A DNA stretch of 64,000 nt from Whalleya microplaca (GCA_022497155.1 MU385754.1:394460-458459); one strand, 5' to 3'. Shown: positions 48,301-60,245, counted from the stretch's first letter. Translations and numbers: made by a program. Notes: generated by a model not told the origin, from the letters alone.

Positions 48301-49730
48301 CTACTCTCCCCATGGACCAACCCCTGGCCCTTTCAAGATTCTCCCGCCCTTCCAGACCCACCTAATAGTCTCCCTTTTTTGCAGTACATTTACATCCTCG
48401 ACCGGGTCCTCAGTCAACCCAAGGACGTCTGCCTCATATCCGACCTTCAGTTGGCCTGTCTTTGGGGCCTGCCCGCCTACACTCAGGGGACCATTGACCG
48501 TCGCCGCTTTGATAGCTTCTAAGCTACTTAGCCCTGCTTTCACGGCGTGGTCCAACTCCATCGCCATGTTGAAGCCCGGCGACGTATCCGTACCCAAAGC
48601 TATTGGAACACCTGCTTGGATGGCAAATTTGTAGGCAGTTAAGTGATTCTTCCCACACAATTGCGCCTTCTCCCATGTCGTCCTCGACAACCCTTTCCCG
48701 CCCGACTGCAAAAGTAAGTCAAGAATCGTACGCGTAGCGATATAGATTGTGCCCTTTTCTTGATCAGCTCGATGCATTCCTCATCCGCAAACCCCACGTG
48801 CTCGACGGTCGTGACGCCAGCCTCCACAGCCGCCAAGATTCCCGGCTTGCCATGAACATGAGCCGCGACGACGCGATTCTGGCGCGTGGCCTCCTCGACA
48901 ATACACCGCAGCTCCTCGGGGCTGAACTGTGCATAAAGCGGGTTATCATCCCGGGACAAGACACCACCGCTAGCAAGGATCATGATGCACCTAGCGCCCC
49001 GGCGGATCTGCAAGCGCACGGCGCGGCGGCACTCATCGACGCCATCGACGATGGCGGACATGCCCGTGCCAACGTGCCCCGCGCTCACCTGCCCCACGCC
49101 GAGGTTCAGCAGCACGTCCCCCGCTGGCAGCGAGAACACGTCGCCATGCCCGGCCGTCTGGCTCAGGCACGCCCCCGCCGAGTACGCGTTGGGCCCCACG
49201 ATCGTGCCGTCGTCGATCGCGCGCGCGACCTCGCACCCGTACCCCGCCACGTCGCGCAGCGACGTGTAGGCCCGCTGCAGCGCCTCCCAGCAGCCCCGGG
49301 CTAGACGCGCGGCCGCGGTCGCCGGGTGCTCGCTGATGATGCTGAGGTAGCTGTCGCCGCCGCCGTCCGCCACCTCGGGGTCGCCGCCGAAGTGTGCGTG
49401 GCAGTCCCAGAGCCCCGGCATCAAGTACGGGACCGAGTAGGACTTGTGCGACGCTTCCGTGTACTTGGATGGCACCTCTGATTGAGCGCCGATCCACGCG
49501 ATGAGCTTGCTCTCGACCACGAGGGCGGCATCTTTGAGGGGCTCGCCGTCCCCAGGGATGAGGACGCCCGTGGTGATGATGGTGACGATGGGCTTCTTTA
49601 CCTGTGCGCTGGTGTCGTCGGTTATCCCTTGCTTAGGTCTTATGGTGATGCCGAAGCCGGTAGAGAACACGCGCTGCGGTAGTGGTTCTGGTTCTGGTTC
49701 TGGTTCTGTCTGGACAATGCAACGAGTCAT
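48301..49730 (-). pseudogene. Amidohydrolase (imidazolonepropionase-like) with a 1-nt frameshift
   Basis: Two overlapping frames, 49730-~48760 and ~48778-48301, together give a complete metal-dependent amidohydrolase. Seen: DCHAHFGG (HxH metal site), VAAHVHGKPG and VEHVGF (His ligands) in the first frame, and LGTDTSPGFNMA (Asp ligand), AATVNGPLSVG and GYEADVLGL in the second. The break is at an A-run on the coding strand, at 48755-48762. The family reading ECIELIK.KGTIY needs one more base there; the total of 1430 nt is also one short of a multiple of three. Either a real null allele or a homopolymer error. The N-terminus has an EP repeat from a 6-bp tandem (49684-49709). Confidence 0.82.
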
Positions 49731-50326
49731 TTTGCTAAAATTGTCTATGTATCACTTTCCAACTAGCCTTTATTTCACAGAAAATCAATTGGCACAAATG
49801 GTCGAATAAAAGGGTATAGAGCGCATATTGCTCAACCCGCCGAGTTGTTAGCGATGCAAAGGTGGGGGATTCGATATATCTGACGCCTAATATGGAAGGT
49901 CGCCTTCAGGGGTTCGACCTGGGGCGACGGAAGCGGGATGAGGCTGTGAGGCTATGTGAGATAGTAGGCTGGGCATATTCACGGCGATTTTACTCTATCG
50001 AACTATACACAAATACAGCCTATCAGCAACCAATGCCGTTCAAGAGCCTCGCTGACATCTACTTGACTCTAATACCTCCAAACAAAAGGAGATCGAGGGA
50101 TGAGCCTAGCTTGAGACACATGAATTGCTACAAGATGGCAAGACCACCTAGCCAATACTCTTATCGATACCTGAGAGTCTTGTGCTATTTGATTTCGCTA
50201 TTCTCTGATTAGAAACACTTTAGACATGATCTTGAAAGCTTGCTTGTTCCGCTGAGTTAACAATGTCTGGGTCCTTGTAATCACCCTCTAGCGACAAAAC
50301 CACCTAGTACAGCTGCACTATTTCTC
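49731..50326. other. Intergenic, 0.6 kb
   Basis: The frame 49862-50212 (plus strand) shows no recognised motif and is not claimed. It is flanked by two minus-strand genes. Confidence 0.45.
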
Positions 50327-52520
50327 TCATGTTCTTCCACCCAGGACAAACGCCTGATATTTCACCTTTTCAGCGCTCGCGGTCTTCACGGCTTCTCCTT
50401 GCATGATGCCGTGGACATACGCGTCGCCAACAAGAAACCATGTACCATCACTAATATCGCGGATAACCAGTGGTGCGCGAACGCCACGAACAACAAGAAT
50501 CGAGTCTCCCTTTCGAACACCACGAATCGCCATACTAAGTGCCCCGTGAGTTTCCGTAGCAATCAATGCGCGATCGAAACAGCGCTGTACGGCTAGCTTT
50601 GTGTACTCTCGAACGAAGCCTTTTCCCTTGTTTGTTTCGCGGTCTTTGCCCTCACAATCGCACCGATCGAAAGCGGGAAAAGCGGGATCGATCCACTGAT
50701 TGAAGTACTCTCCCATCTGATTTGACATCTGCTTTGACACAATAGATTTACCGCGAGCGTTGCGATTACATATCACTGCGGTATCCAGAGTCAGTACACG
50801 CCCTAGCTACTTGATGTGGTGAACACTACGGAGTCATATGGCCTCTCCTAGGAGCTGTTGATTTCAGAACCTCCCCCTGTGTCGAATCATTTCTTATCAA
50901 GGAGGGCGAAGGAACTATCAAATGACTTGGAAGGTACTCACATGTCCGCCAAAGTGGTTCTCGCTTCTTGGATCTAAATGCTGCTTCAATAGACAGCGCC
51001 TTCGTAATCCAATGGCGCTTGATATACCTGGTAACGTGACTGTAGTTTTGACGACGGATCTCTGTGCGGCACTCGGCGTTACATCCGGCTTCTTCGTTAA
51101 TCTTTGGGCCATCTATAAACCATTTTACGGTATCGTATACGAAGCCGTACGCCCAAATAGTATCCCAGCCTCGTTTCAACGTGGCCTCTTCCTGAGCTTC
51201 AACCTTGAATTTGTTCCATATTTTGTCACCATCTGACAGACCAGCCGAGTAGGGGTCAGCGGCCTCGGACAATGGCCAGATATACTTTGAGAGTTGAAGT
51301 AAGTCAGGCACCCACGAAGGTAGGCCCGGTCGTCGCTTGTTTGCAGGCCGGATGTAGCTGAACACTCGGATGCCGTCTTTCAAACAATATTCCTCGCGTG
51401 CTAGGCTCGTCATTAGTTCATTCATAGGTAGGTCGGGAGAAGATATGCATTCCGTTAAGCCTGGCATGGATATCAACCGGCAGATAAAGAGAAGTTCCCT
51501 GCCACCTGCACTACCGTCGATCCAAAATCTCGCATGAGTACAATCCATAATCAAGTCGAGTGTAGATACATAGTTAGGTCCGGCGAGCTTAGGTAGCTGC
51601 TTCCTCAACACTTTCAGGCCCTCGAAGAAAGGAATCTCATGAAGGACTCGCGACCTTCTCAAAGTCTGACGATGCTCTGAGGCTTTTTTTCCTCGGGATG
51701 ATGCCTTCCAGTACCTCCAGAGCCTGTACATGGCACGAAAGGGAATTGCTTTGCCCCCAAACCAAAATTTGAGTACCCCATCGAAGAGTCGATCTGATAA
51801 AGAATGACGCCCGTACAAAAGAAGAACCGAAAGAGCAGATATCGGTCTCTGAAAAAACCTCTGGTGGACCACTGCATTGAGTAGCATCCAAATCCCTTCT
51901 TGAACAGACAAGTCCAGTTTTGAAAACGATGCCGTGCAGTCCCATGGTCCGTCTAGAACATCATGTAACATATCCCAGCACACATTCCCTTCTGTGAAAC
52001 AAATCGCACCATCTCTAGCCTTGTTGCAGACCTCGATAATCGAGTAGATATTCCACTCGGGGGAGTCGTCGGGATCGCCACATATTTGCAAAGTCCAGAA
52101 TATCATGTTTTTAACTGGACTAATGTCTTGTCTGAGCTGTTGTCGAACATCGTCCAGAGGTCCGTATAGCTCTTTAGGTATATTTCTTAACTGCCCATCC
52201 AATATCACCTGAACCGTGGGTGATGGTGGAGGATCTAAGAGTGGGTCGGTATCTAGCAGGATTGCCATAACTCCCGGAGGCAATTTGTGCTCTTCGAGGT
52301 TGGCCAAGGCAATCGTTTTAAGTTGAATGATTTCATTGCCATCGTCGCCAGGTTCGATTTGAGAAAAAGCGAAGAATCGACGAATAAACGTGTGGGGCTC
52401 CTTGACCACATAGATTGTGTCCGGATCGGACCTGCGATCCTCGCGAGTCTCGAGCGTCTTGAGAGCCTCGGTGATCTTCTTCAAGGCATCGCCAGCGATT
52501 TTATCCACCCTGGCGGACAT
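50327..52520 (-). CDS. HET-related protein without the canonical HET N-terminal motifs
   Basis: Two exons, 52520-50942 and 50775-50327, intron 50776-50941 (166 nt, GTGAGT), give 675 aa. Seen: PGLPSWVPDL mid-protein and, in the second exon, GVRKGDSILVVRG..APLVIR.......LVGDAYVHGIMQGEA. Both are hallmarks of the region after the HET domain in fungal HET proteins. The intron joins LWRT to LICNRNARGKS. The first ~330 residues do not show the ALSYxWG, WIDAxCINQ or IYxxA blocks. So it is HET-like by its C-terminal part and divergent at the N-terminal part, which may be a different sensor or effector domain. Function is inferred only as possible non-self recognition. Confidence 0.74.
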
Positions 52521-53721
52521 CTTGATACCTTTACAAGGCCTCTTTAATTTGAAATTGCTTTAGGTACCTCGCCTTTCGCTTGATGAAGGAATATGGGGTG
52601 GAATATGTAAAACGCGACCAAAAAGTCGGCAACTCTTCTCAACACAGTGATGCTAGAATGGCCAGTAACGTTCGTCAGAGTTGACAAGATTGGCTGGTTC
52701 TTCTTCTCAAATATTCAAATCAAGACACCGCTTAGAACGTTTTCCGTTTCGCTTGTATCGCCTTAAATATAATACTTTCTGATGTTGAACTAGGTTGAGA
52801 AATGTTATAAGTGTAATTGTTGCCCAAGATGCTATTTCGATTGCAATGATAGCTCAAAAACTGTTGTGCTGTAAGATGTCACGCAGTGGATCGTACCCTA
52901 TGCTAAACTGGAGTGGAGGGGCGGATTGGTATGAAAGGAGCTCTTGCAGCCTTTCGTTACTTACCTAGGTACGTTACAAGGCAGGTTACTTGGATACAGG
53001 AAGGCATGTACCTGGCGATAGAGTACAATGGAATCAAGCCACCTGAACTTGCCAATTCATGTCCATAGCGACCTCCTATCACTTTTAAGATTATTATCAT
53101 ACCTACAGACCCAAGCCTTCACATGTTCTCACCCATATATTGTTATTTACCGCTATTCTGCCTTTACTTTGTAATTGAATAGCTTACTTCAATAAATAGC
53201 ATTATTGTGTCAGCGGCTCTTTAATTCTGGTGGGAGTATTTGCATGCATGATAGCCTTTGAGTATTGTGCCTGATTCATTTATGATACTTTAAGAATCTA
53301 CCTATATATCTAGTGTGGACAATTAGGTATGTCCAGGTTGTAACTTCATTCATGACCTTGACATGGCCTAAATCGAAAGAAACTCGCTCTATCTAGAGGC
53401 TTAAAACGCCAACATAGCGCTTGATCGAAAGTACAGACTCTTGGCCACCCTATATTCCCATGGAGTGTCTGTAAACAAGGCCCTCGTGGAAATTAGCTTA
53501 ATCAAGGTGATTGTCCTTGTTTTGGTACCAATTAAAAAGAAAGAAGAGTTGTTCACAATATACAAAGAGATAAAGAACGACAAACAATGCCATTCTGATA
53601 TTTAAGAGAGATGTGTCCTAAGCATTATCCTTCGTTATTGTATCTCATTCTCTGCATACGAAACGATTATAGTTCAACATATCTTTTGGTTGATTTCAAC
53701 AACCATAGACGGGCCGATACG
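52521..53721. other. Intergenic, 1.2 kb
   Basis: AT-rich. An open frame that continues the small gene at 53722 upstream to 53611 and a minus-strand frame at 53401-53583 lack motifs. Runs of CCTAGGTAC-like words occur (52970-52980). Confidence 0.45.
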
Positions 53722-54204
53722 ATGGAAAGCCAGTCATCATACTCATACCTGCTCTATGCTCACCTGATAAAGGAGAGAGCGTTAACACGAGACACTGAAC
53801 CTTGCACTCGGTGCGAGATTCGGCATGGACTCGATTGTTCACACCTTACAGCCGAGCAATTAGCTAACTTGAGACCGGTAAGGCAAGTAGCCAACTATCA
53901 AAGTAGTGATGACAGCACAATTATTCGACTCTATGAATGCGGGCACGCATTCAGAAACCATTTTCGGGTCGCACCCAGCACAGAAGGGTCCAAAGACCTT
54001 CGAAATGGCTTCTGTGGGCGATGCTGGAACAGACTTGTCTGGGGTAGGCCTCGCATGGGTAAGCCGCAGGGGCAAAGGCGACCAAAAAGGCGACCAAAAA
54101 GACGCGTACGTAAGTCGACAGTGACTACTTCAGAGAGCACCGTAAGACAAAAGCAACCGGGCGGTAAGTTGAAGAAATGGGTTGTTCGCGGCCCCATGGC
54201 TTAG
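53722..54204 (+). CDS. Small Cys/His-rich protein of unknown function
   Basis: 160 aa from a Met at 53722 (the frame extends to 53611, but the Met-Glu-Ser-Gln start looks better). Seen: CTRCEIRHGLDCSH, later YECGHAF, and FCGRCWN, that is two CxxC-type pairs plus His residues about 30-50 residues apart. This could form a zinc-ribbon or RING-like knuckle. The C-terminus is strongly basic, with a duplicated RPKRRPKRR stretch from a short tandem repeat. I do not recognise the family. The single exon, moderate length and balanced composition make it a plausible but unproven gene. Confidence 0.4.
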   Translation: MESQSSYSYLLYAHLIKERALTRDTEPCTRCEIRHGLDCSHLTAEQLANLRPVRQVANYQSSDDSTIIRLYECGHAFRNHFRVAPSTEGSKDLRNGFCGRCWNRLVWGRPRMGKPQGQRRPKRRPKRRVRKSTVTTSESTVRQKQPGGKLKKWVVRGPMA

Positions 54205-54920
54205 GCAAGGCCGAATTCAATGACAAAGTTAATAGGTTTGTCCTAAAAGGGGGATTCACCGTAGGAATAGTCAGGTTTTGTGACATGATATAATTAATAC
54301 AGGGATAACCTAAACATACCGAGATATAGAGAACCATACTAATTGACATAGTAGTGCAAATGCAGGTTTCCTGAAGTTGCTTGTGCTCATTATGAGGCTA
54401 GAGTATTGTCTGTTTCTGTGTACCGTGAAAACAACAACTCGGCAGATGCTAGTTGTAAAAGTGAGGTCCCTGATCTGTATGATACTACGAGATTATAATC
54501 TGAGTTCTACTAGTTTTGTATCTCGAGACGTGAGGTAGAATATACGATGGTAAGGCAAGCATTTGAAAGAGATATTGAAAGTTTGATTCTAAATAATTCT
54601 AATGGTGGAACAATTGGCATTTTAGACATAGTCTAGTTACGCTCAAACGTGTTGCATTTATAAATATCATTAGTATAGCCACTGGTGATAAGAATCATGG
54701 CGGCCCCCGTACCCAACAATCATTCAGCCTGCACGGTTTGGTTTCGCGAGCTTAAGGTTTGATTGAAGAGAATGTACTGGATAGAAGTAGTACGGCATAT
54801 TGCTTCATTATTAAGTCATTTACACATATATATGATGATATATGTTATGACTATCTGGGTTTATAGGCCTCCTGATAGAGCTAACTACCAGTGGTTGAAC
54901 AAGCAAGTCAGAGTTTTATT
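54205..54920. other. Gene-free stretch before solo LTR copy 2
   Basis: No gene is recognised. The 5-bp flank of the LTR, TTTAT, ends it (54916-54920). Confidence 0.5.
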
Positions 54921-55250
54921 GTCACACGGCTATTGGAGCCAAGACCTGTTGGAAGCTATACGAGATGCAGGAATGCTGTACAAGTACATATATTGGGTGC
55001 TATTAGATATTATTCGATACTGTTGGAATGTATGACTGCCTAACAAAAGGTATAATTACCAGACGGCGGCTACGTCGGTAATAGACTAGATACGTATCAG
55101 GAATACGTACCGCGGCAGCAGGTCTATAAAGACCTATCGCCGAACCTCAGACTCAGATTAAAACTTAGAATAATAAGCACCCTTAGAGGGCCTAGAGAAT
55201 TATTGCTGAATTGATATATTTCCAAGCCCTGAATTACAGCCCTTGTTACA
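54921..55250 (+). mobile_element. Solo LTR, copy 2, with 5-bp target-site duplication
   Basis: 330 bp, TGTCACACGG...CCCTTGTTACA, flanked on both sides by TTTAT (54916-54920, 55251-55255). The first ~58 bp are identical to copy 1 (11884-12203), with later stretches diverged and small indels. A TCTATAAAG box lies where copy 1 has TCTATATAAG. Relative to copy 1 several changes are C-to-T or G-to-A. The plus-strand open frame 54763-55035 reads into the LTR and is not a gene. Confidence 0.9.
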
Positions 55251-55255
55251 TTTAT

Positions 55256-55850
55256 CTGCTTGAGATTAAGATTTACCATAGAGAAAACTATCGTGTGGAC
55301 TATTAGTATCGTAAAATCCGGTAGCTTAAAATGTTCAACCTTTGCTTCTCAAATTATCTGAAGTTTCTTTGCAGCTGCTAAGTCTGCAGCTGCTAGCTCA
55401 AAGTGGTAAGGAGGGCCATGGCTGTTCTTTGACGATTTGTCAAACTCATGTGGACGAAGGAGTTTTCATCATCCCAAGCTGAATATAAGCTTATAGACGT
55501 CGAATATCCACCGGTTACATTGAAGAACCTTCATACTTCCAATTATACATGCCGTTTTCACAAGCATATGTCAAAGTCTGGGAACCCCAACTCGTGGAAA
55601 GGAGACGGCTATAGGTGAAATCTTCAACATAATACATACCTCTTGATGAGAGGGTATATAAATGGCTAGAGGGCTTTATTGAACATATTATTAGATCTAT
55701 ACTAGGTTTCATTACGTGCAGAAAATCTATGAACCATGAAAAGAAGATGCTGAATATTTCTCAATTACTAGACCACGCATAGGAACCTCACGACAGCCGA
55801 GAATTCGGGCAATATCAGACGTAGGACCTGGAATGCGAGTGCTGGCCGTG
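55256..55850. other. Intergenic, 0.6 kb
   Basis: Nothing recognised. It is the 3' flank of the RRM gene. Confidence 0.5.
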
Positions 55851-56955
55851 CTATACCTTCACACCGCCGTCTTCCTCTACCGTCTCAGTCATCGTAACTG
55901 CCCCCACGCCATCCAGCTTCTCCTTCTCCTGCCATTTGTTAGACCGTCCACTAGCCAGTGCCACCTTCAAACGCCCGCCGCGAAAACTTCTACCATCGAT
56001 AGCGGCCATGGCAGCCTGGGCCTGCTTGGGTGTGGAGAAATCGATGAAGCAGTAGTCGTGGCGGCCCGGCTTGGTGCGCACTGACGTATGGGCGCTGACT
56101 CTCTTACTAATTGCCTCCCTAGATAGACACGGACTACGTCAAGACGGTGCACCAGACAAGCCGAAAAAAGAATTACCACGCAAATACTTACACTTCGAAA
56201 TTCTTGAACAGCTCACCTAGCTCTGTGAAGTTGGCTGCTTGGTCCAGCATTCTAGGCAACCCACCCACGTAAAGGCGCCTGCCAGTGAAGTCCTGCTGGT
56301 ACCTACCGAAGGACGATGGCGACTCCGCATCTCTCAGCTCATGACCCGTGGCGAGCCCATCTTGCTCGCCCTCACCATCCCGATAACGGCCCCACCGATT
56401 CAGACCTTCATTGTGCCTCGCACCGGAACCGCCCCCCTTCGGTTGACAGGGCCGACACTTGACTTCTCTGCCTAGCAGGAGCTTCCCCTCCAGAATCGAC
56501 ATGGCTCTGTCCGCAGACTCGCGATCCGGGAACTCGACGAAGCAATAGCTTGGATTCCGCCCCGTGAACGGGTCAATGGAGATGTGGATGCTCTCAAAAT
56601 GGCCCAGGTCGTTCGCGCCCAGCAGCCCCTCGAGGTCCTCCGGCTTCGCCTGGTACCGGAGGTTGCCGATGTAGATGCGCCGCCCCTCGGCAATGGCCTT
56701 CGCGGCGCTGTCTTCGTCCTCCTGCGGCTGTCGTGGCTTCCTCTCGCGATCGTAGGGACGGCTTCCGCTTATCCAATCCTTTCGGTCGCGTGGAGGCCGA
56801 GCTTCGCTCAGATGCGCACCCCTGATTCGCCACGACGGCGCCGCTGATCGCTCTTGGCCGGGTCTGGATGGTTTCGCGGTGGAGGCGCGAGGACCTCCAC
56901 CACCTCCTCCGCTGCGCCAATTCGACGAATCTCTCCAACTTGCCGCATTTGACAT
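55851..56955 (-). CDS. RNA-binding protein with two RRM domains
   Basis: Two exons, 56955-56192 and 56118-55851 (343 aa). Seen: a Gly-rich then Arg/Ser/Pro-rich N-terminus, RRM1 near residues 92-170 with RIYIGNLRYQ (RNP2) and YCFVEF (RNP1), and RRM2 with RRLYVGGLPR (RNP2) in exon 1 and YCFIDF (RNP1) in exon 2. The 73-nt intron splits RRM2 between FKNFEV and EAISKRVSA. The architecture is like fungal nucleic-acid-binding/splicing-associated proteins, but I cannot assign a specific orthologue. Confidence 0.86.
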
Positions 56956-57935
56956 AATGGCCTATGTATCTTTGATGTTAAAATTTGATATGTACTAATA
57001 ACTTTACATAAGATTGGAAGATCTTGCGGGTAACAAAGATTGTTGGAAGCAGAGCGATGTGTGTGGAGCTAAGCGAAAAGTACCCTTTATCTAATTGCCA
57101 ATCGGGTGTCCAGGATTCATAATTGTTAAGACTTTTAACAAAGCATTGACTACACGATTACCTTTAGTTGCTTTCGGATACCCCTTTTCAAACCTAGCTT
57201 AGCCCGATATTCAAGCCACAAGCTAGGATATAAAACCCAAGACTTACACTGCACCGCCTCAGATTATCTTAAGCACCAAGCTTTTAGCTTGCGCCAGATA
57301 GAAAATGAAAAGCCCCTTTGTTATGGTGGGCAGATCCAGAAGATTTGCCTGGAATGATAGCACCTAGTGAAAGTTCGACACATCATGCATACGTAACAAC
57401 ACTCCCTCTGCACGTCGCGTGGAATAACAGCGGGATGAAATAAATGTTTAATATGTTGAAGAGAGGTGGGTACGTAGTGGCGTATGACGTCCTCATATCT
57501 ATGGTGCTGGCCAATACTTGTATAGGGAATTCCTAAGGTTAATAATTAACTTGTGCTTAAGGAGTAAGTGACTGAATATTATCTCAGATAAACAGAATAC
57601 ATGAGGAGATTGATACTCCGGAACAATATATATGTTTGCAACTCAATCATTGATATCCCTTATGCAGCCCAGCAGCAGTCATCACATTAGTAGAGTTCCG
57701 TCATATTGTGTCCGAGTTCAATCTCTTTTGGATCCCCAAACCTCCAGCCTTGAGGCTTCTATATACCGCGTAAGTACGATCGACATGCGCCATGCTACCT
57801 AAATAGCGCAATGCTATATCAACAACTCATGGTAAGCGTAGATGTCGAAGCACCTTCCTCTATCACGCTAGTCGCAGCGACAAGATATTACCTCTGAAAC
57901 ATTGACAGACTCTAGCTTATAGGGTTTCCTTCTCC
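56956..57935. other. Intergenic, 1 kb
   Basis: RRM-gene promoter and the 3' flank of the BTB gene. No gene or repeat recognised. Confidence 0.5.
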
Positions 57936-58974
57936 TTAAAGCTTTGCTTTGACAAGGTGGAAGACCTCCACAGCAAACTCGGGGAAATCACCTATGAGGG
58001 TATCAATTTCTGGGGATTTTCTTGGTGTAATAGCTGCCACATATTGGGCTAGAAGCCTTCGCATATCATCTTGTGTTCTCGTATGTTGCACTGCGTACTG
58101 CACAATAAAGGATAGCTCCTTTATATGACTGAATTTCATGGCGAGTAGACTTTCGCCGAGTTTGTATAGTGCAAGCGGCTTGAGTTTTTTAATACCATAT
58201 CTGTCCGCCAGGACGTACATTTCTGCGTTGCAACTGAGATTGTCGACATAGCTATTGGTATTTACCTTCAAGGGAGGATTGATTGTAATTGGGGGCCGTG
58301 GTCGGCGCTTATAGTGCTCCTCGAAAAGTTCGAGTGTCAATGGCATTGAAATTCGAGTTTCTGATTTCGCGTCATAGAACCTCAGTGCTACCTTCTTCCA
58401 GAACCACAAGTTTGGAGCTTTGTTGAGTTTTTCAAGACCTGGCTTGTCCCAATACGGGAATTCTTTAGATCCTGGCTGTGGGTTAGGAATGGCAGGTGTC
58501 TTGTAATCGTTTGTGTAGGCAAAATGGCAAAGGCGACCAAAGGACTCGACCTTGATATCGTCCCATGCTGCGCGGCCATTCTGCGCCTCTTGCATTCCAC
58601 CATCCATGAGAGTTTTGAAATACGGCGCAAGTGGTCTGAAAGCTTCCTTGTGGATAGTGAATTCCTTGAGGTCGGGGCCGACGGCGGAAATGAAGGTCTC
58701 GTGGCTGAAAACGCTGAAGGATGTTACACACAAATACACTGAAAGGGAATCCATGATTTATTTACCTCAGGGGTAGCCAATCATCCGAGTCTACAAAATC
58801 TTTTGACTTCTGGCGTTTCGCAGTATTTGACATATGGGAATCGTCAATGGTGCTAAGCTTGGAGGAAAGGTCTGGAGACGCCATAGTGTGTTCGATGTCT
58901 CCTCGTCTGCGCTTCACCTTGGAGCGAGGGGGTGTGCTTGGGATGCCCAACGGTAAGTCGAATTCAGATGCCAT
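57936..58974 (-). CDS. BTB/POZ-domain protein
   Basis: Two exons, 58974-58766 and 58704-57936 (325 aa). The intron joins WLPLR/S to HETFISAVG. Seen: an N-terminal Lys/Arg-rich tail (PPRSKVKRRRGD), a BTB-like segment TFISAVGPDLKEFTIHKEAFRP then APYFKTLM and WDDIKVESFGRLCHFAYTNDY, and a C-terminal half with NAEMYVLADRYGIKKLKPLALYKL. These are the usual blocks of fungal BTB proteins. A likely role is a protein-interaction adaptor or transcriptional co-factor; no partner domain is seen. The start is chosen at MASEFDLPLG. Confidence 0.85.
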
Positions 58975-59554
58975 GTTTATATCCGTGGCTTGAGTTGCAA
59001 ATATACTTGTAATGAAGAGAAATGAGGACGAATACAAGGGAAAGAGAACGAGTGTGAATCTGGTGCCATCAAAGTGTGAGCCATGGCCTTCAAGGAAAGT
59101 ACGATGCAAGTGAAGGATAAGGTTTACTGCACTGCTCCTTTCACAGTGGCACCTTCTTTCATCCTTATTATACTTTTGCATACCTAGATAAGTGCCGTTT
59201 CAGTATGCTACCTACATGTAGCTCATGTAGTTGTGTACCTAGCTTTGGGAGTGGGAAGGAGTATGTCAGGTATCTGCCTATATAGGTATCTAACTGCGTA
59301 CTTACCTACCTTACTTACCTGCTGAATTGCCTGATAATAGGAAAGCACAGAAGCCCGTGATTGGTACCACCACCACTACAACAACACCTATATAACTACT
59401 ACTACGACACCAAAGACACTAGGTAGGCTTCAAGATAGTTCACTTGTAGCTCTTTGTGATGATCAGGTAGAGTATCATAGTTACAGTGTGTGCAATGATT
59501 GTTTAGGTGCTGCCGTGATCACTCTAGTTAACTGAAGTAGAATTGTATAAAGGT
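58975..59554. other. Intergenic with short direct repeats
   Basis: It holds the BTB promoter. Repeats of ACCTAC/ACTTACC words (59290-59325) and ACAAC/ACTAC words (59370-59405) are typical low-complexity fungal sequence. Confidence 0.5.
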
Positions 59555-59646
59555 CTAAGATCTAAAAGATCTTCTAGTTGCTTAGAAGATCTCTTTTAAG
59601 CCTATGGATCTCAGAGCAATTATTGCTCCGAGATCCATAGGCTTAA
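59555..59646. repeat. Nested palindromes, including one near-perfect 51-bp hairpin
   Basis: 59596-59620 and 59622-59646 are 25-bp inverted arms with one mismatch and a 1-nt centre. A second, imperfect pair built on AAGATCTTCTA/TAGAAGATCT lies immediately to its left (59561-59599). It lacks the ends of a known element. Confidence 0.9.
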
Positions 59647-60245
59647 GGCACTATAACTAATACCCCTATTATCGTGACATAGAGTAATACTGAGTTTCAA
59701 CGCAAGCTCGAGGCAATAGAAAGCTTATTCTTCCGATAAATCGTCGCACTCATTGTTCCTCTGCCCTCTCAGTGGCTAGGAGAGCCAAACAAGCACTCAT
59801 TGAAGAGGTGCCAACACCTGCCAAAATTAGGACTATAGCGTGTGCCGAAAATCCTAGTAACACGAATTTTTATCCATGTCGTATCCATTATCTGGATTAT
59901 TTATTCCTACATCAGTTGCAGAAGTATGCAATGTTAATGGTCACAACCAGTTGCCAAATGACGGGCTTAGATTGGAAGAGGCCGGCGCGAATAAAGACAT
60001 CAACATAAGTGATTGTCATGTCATGTAATACTTCAAGCCATACTATGACACCACTGAGACGACATAAAGTAAGGGGTGAAAAGAGGTTGTGAGGGATTTG
60101 TTTAGGTCCTGAACTTTAGAAGGGTTAATATTTAGCTGTCTTCTCTATCTGTTAGTTGCCAGTAACCTATATCTCCTTATATCCCTATATCCCTATGTAC
60201 GCTCGACCACCGACAATGATATTGGAAGAATAATCGCCTTCGAGG
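59647..60245. other. Repeat-bounded gene-free stretch
   Basis: The open frame 59772-60008 has no motif. A short run of the word TATATCCCTA repeats near 60177-60196. Confidence 0.4.

Noticed and set aside
48747..49304. 185-residue plus-strand frame
   Set aside because: Antisense to the amidohydrolase.
54763..55035. 90-residue plus-strand frame
   Set aside because: Half of it is solo LTR copy 2, and the remainder lacks motifs.
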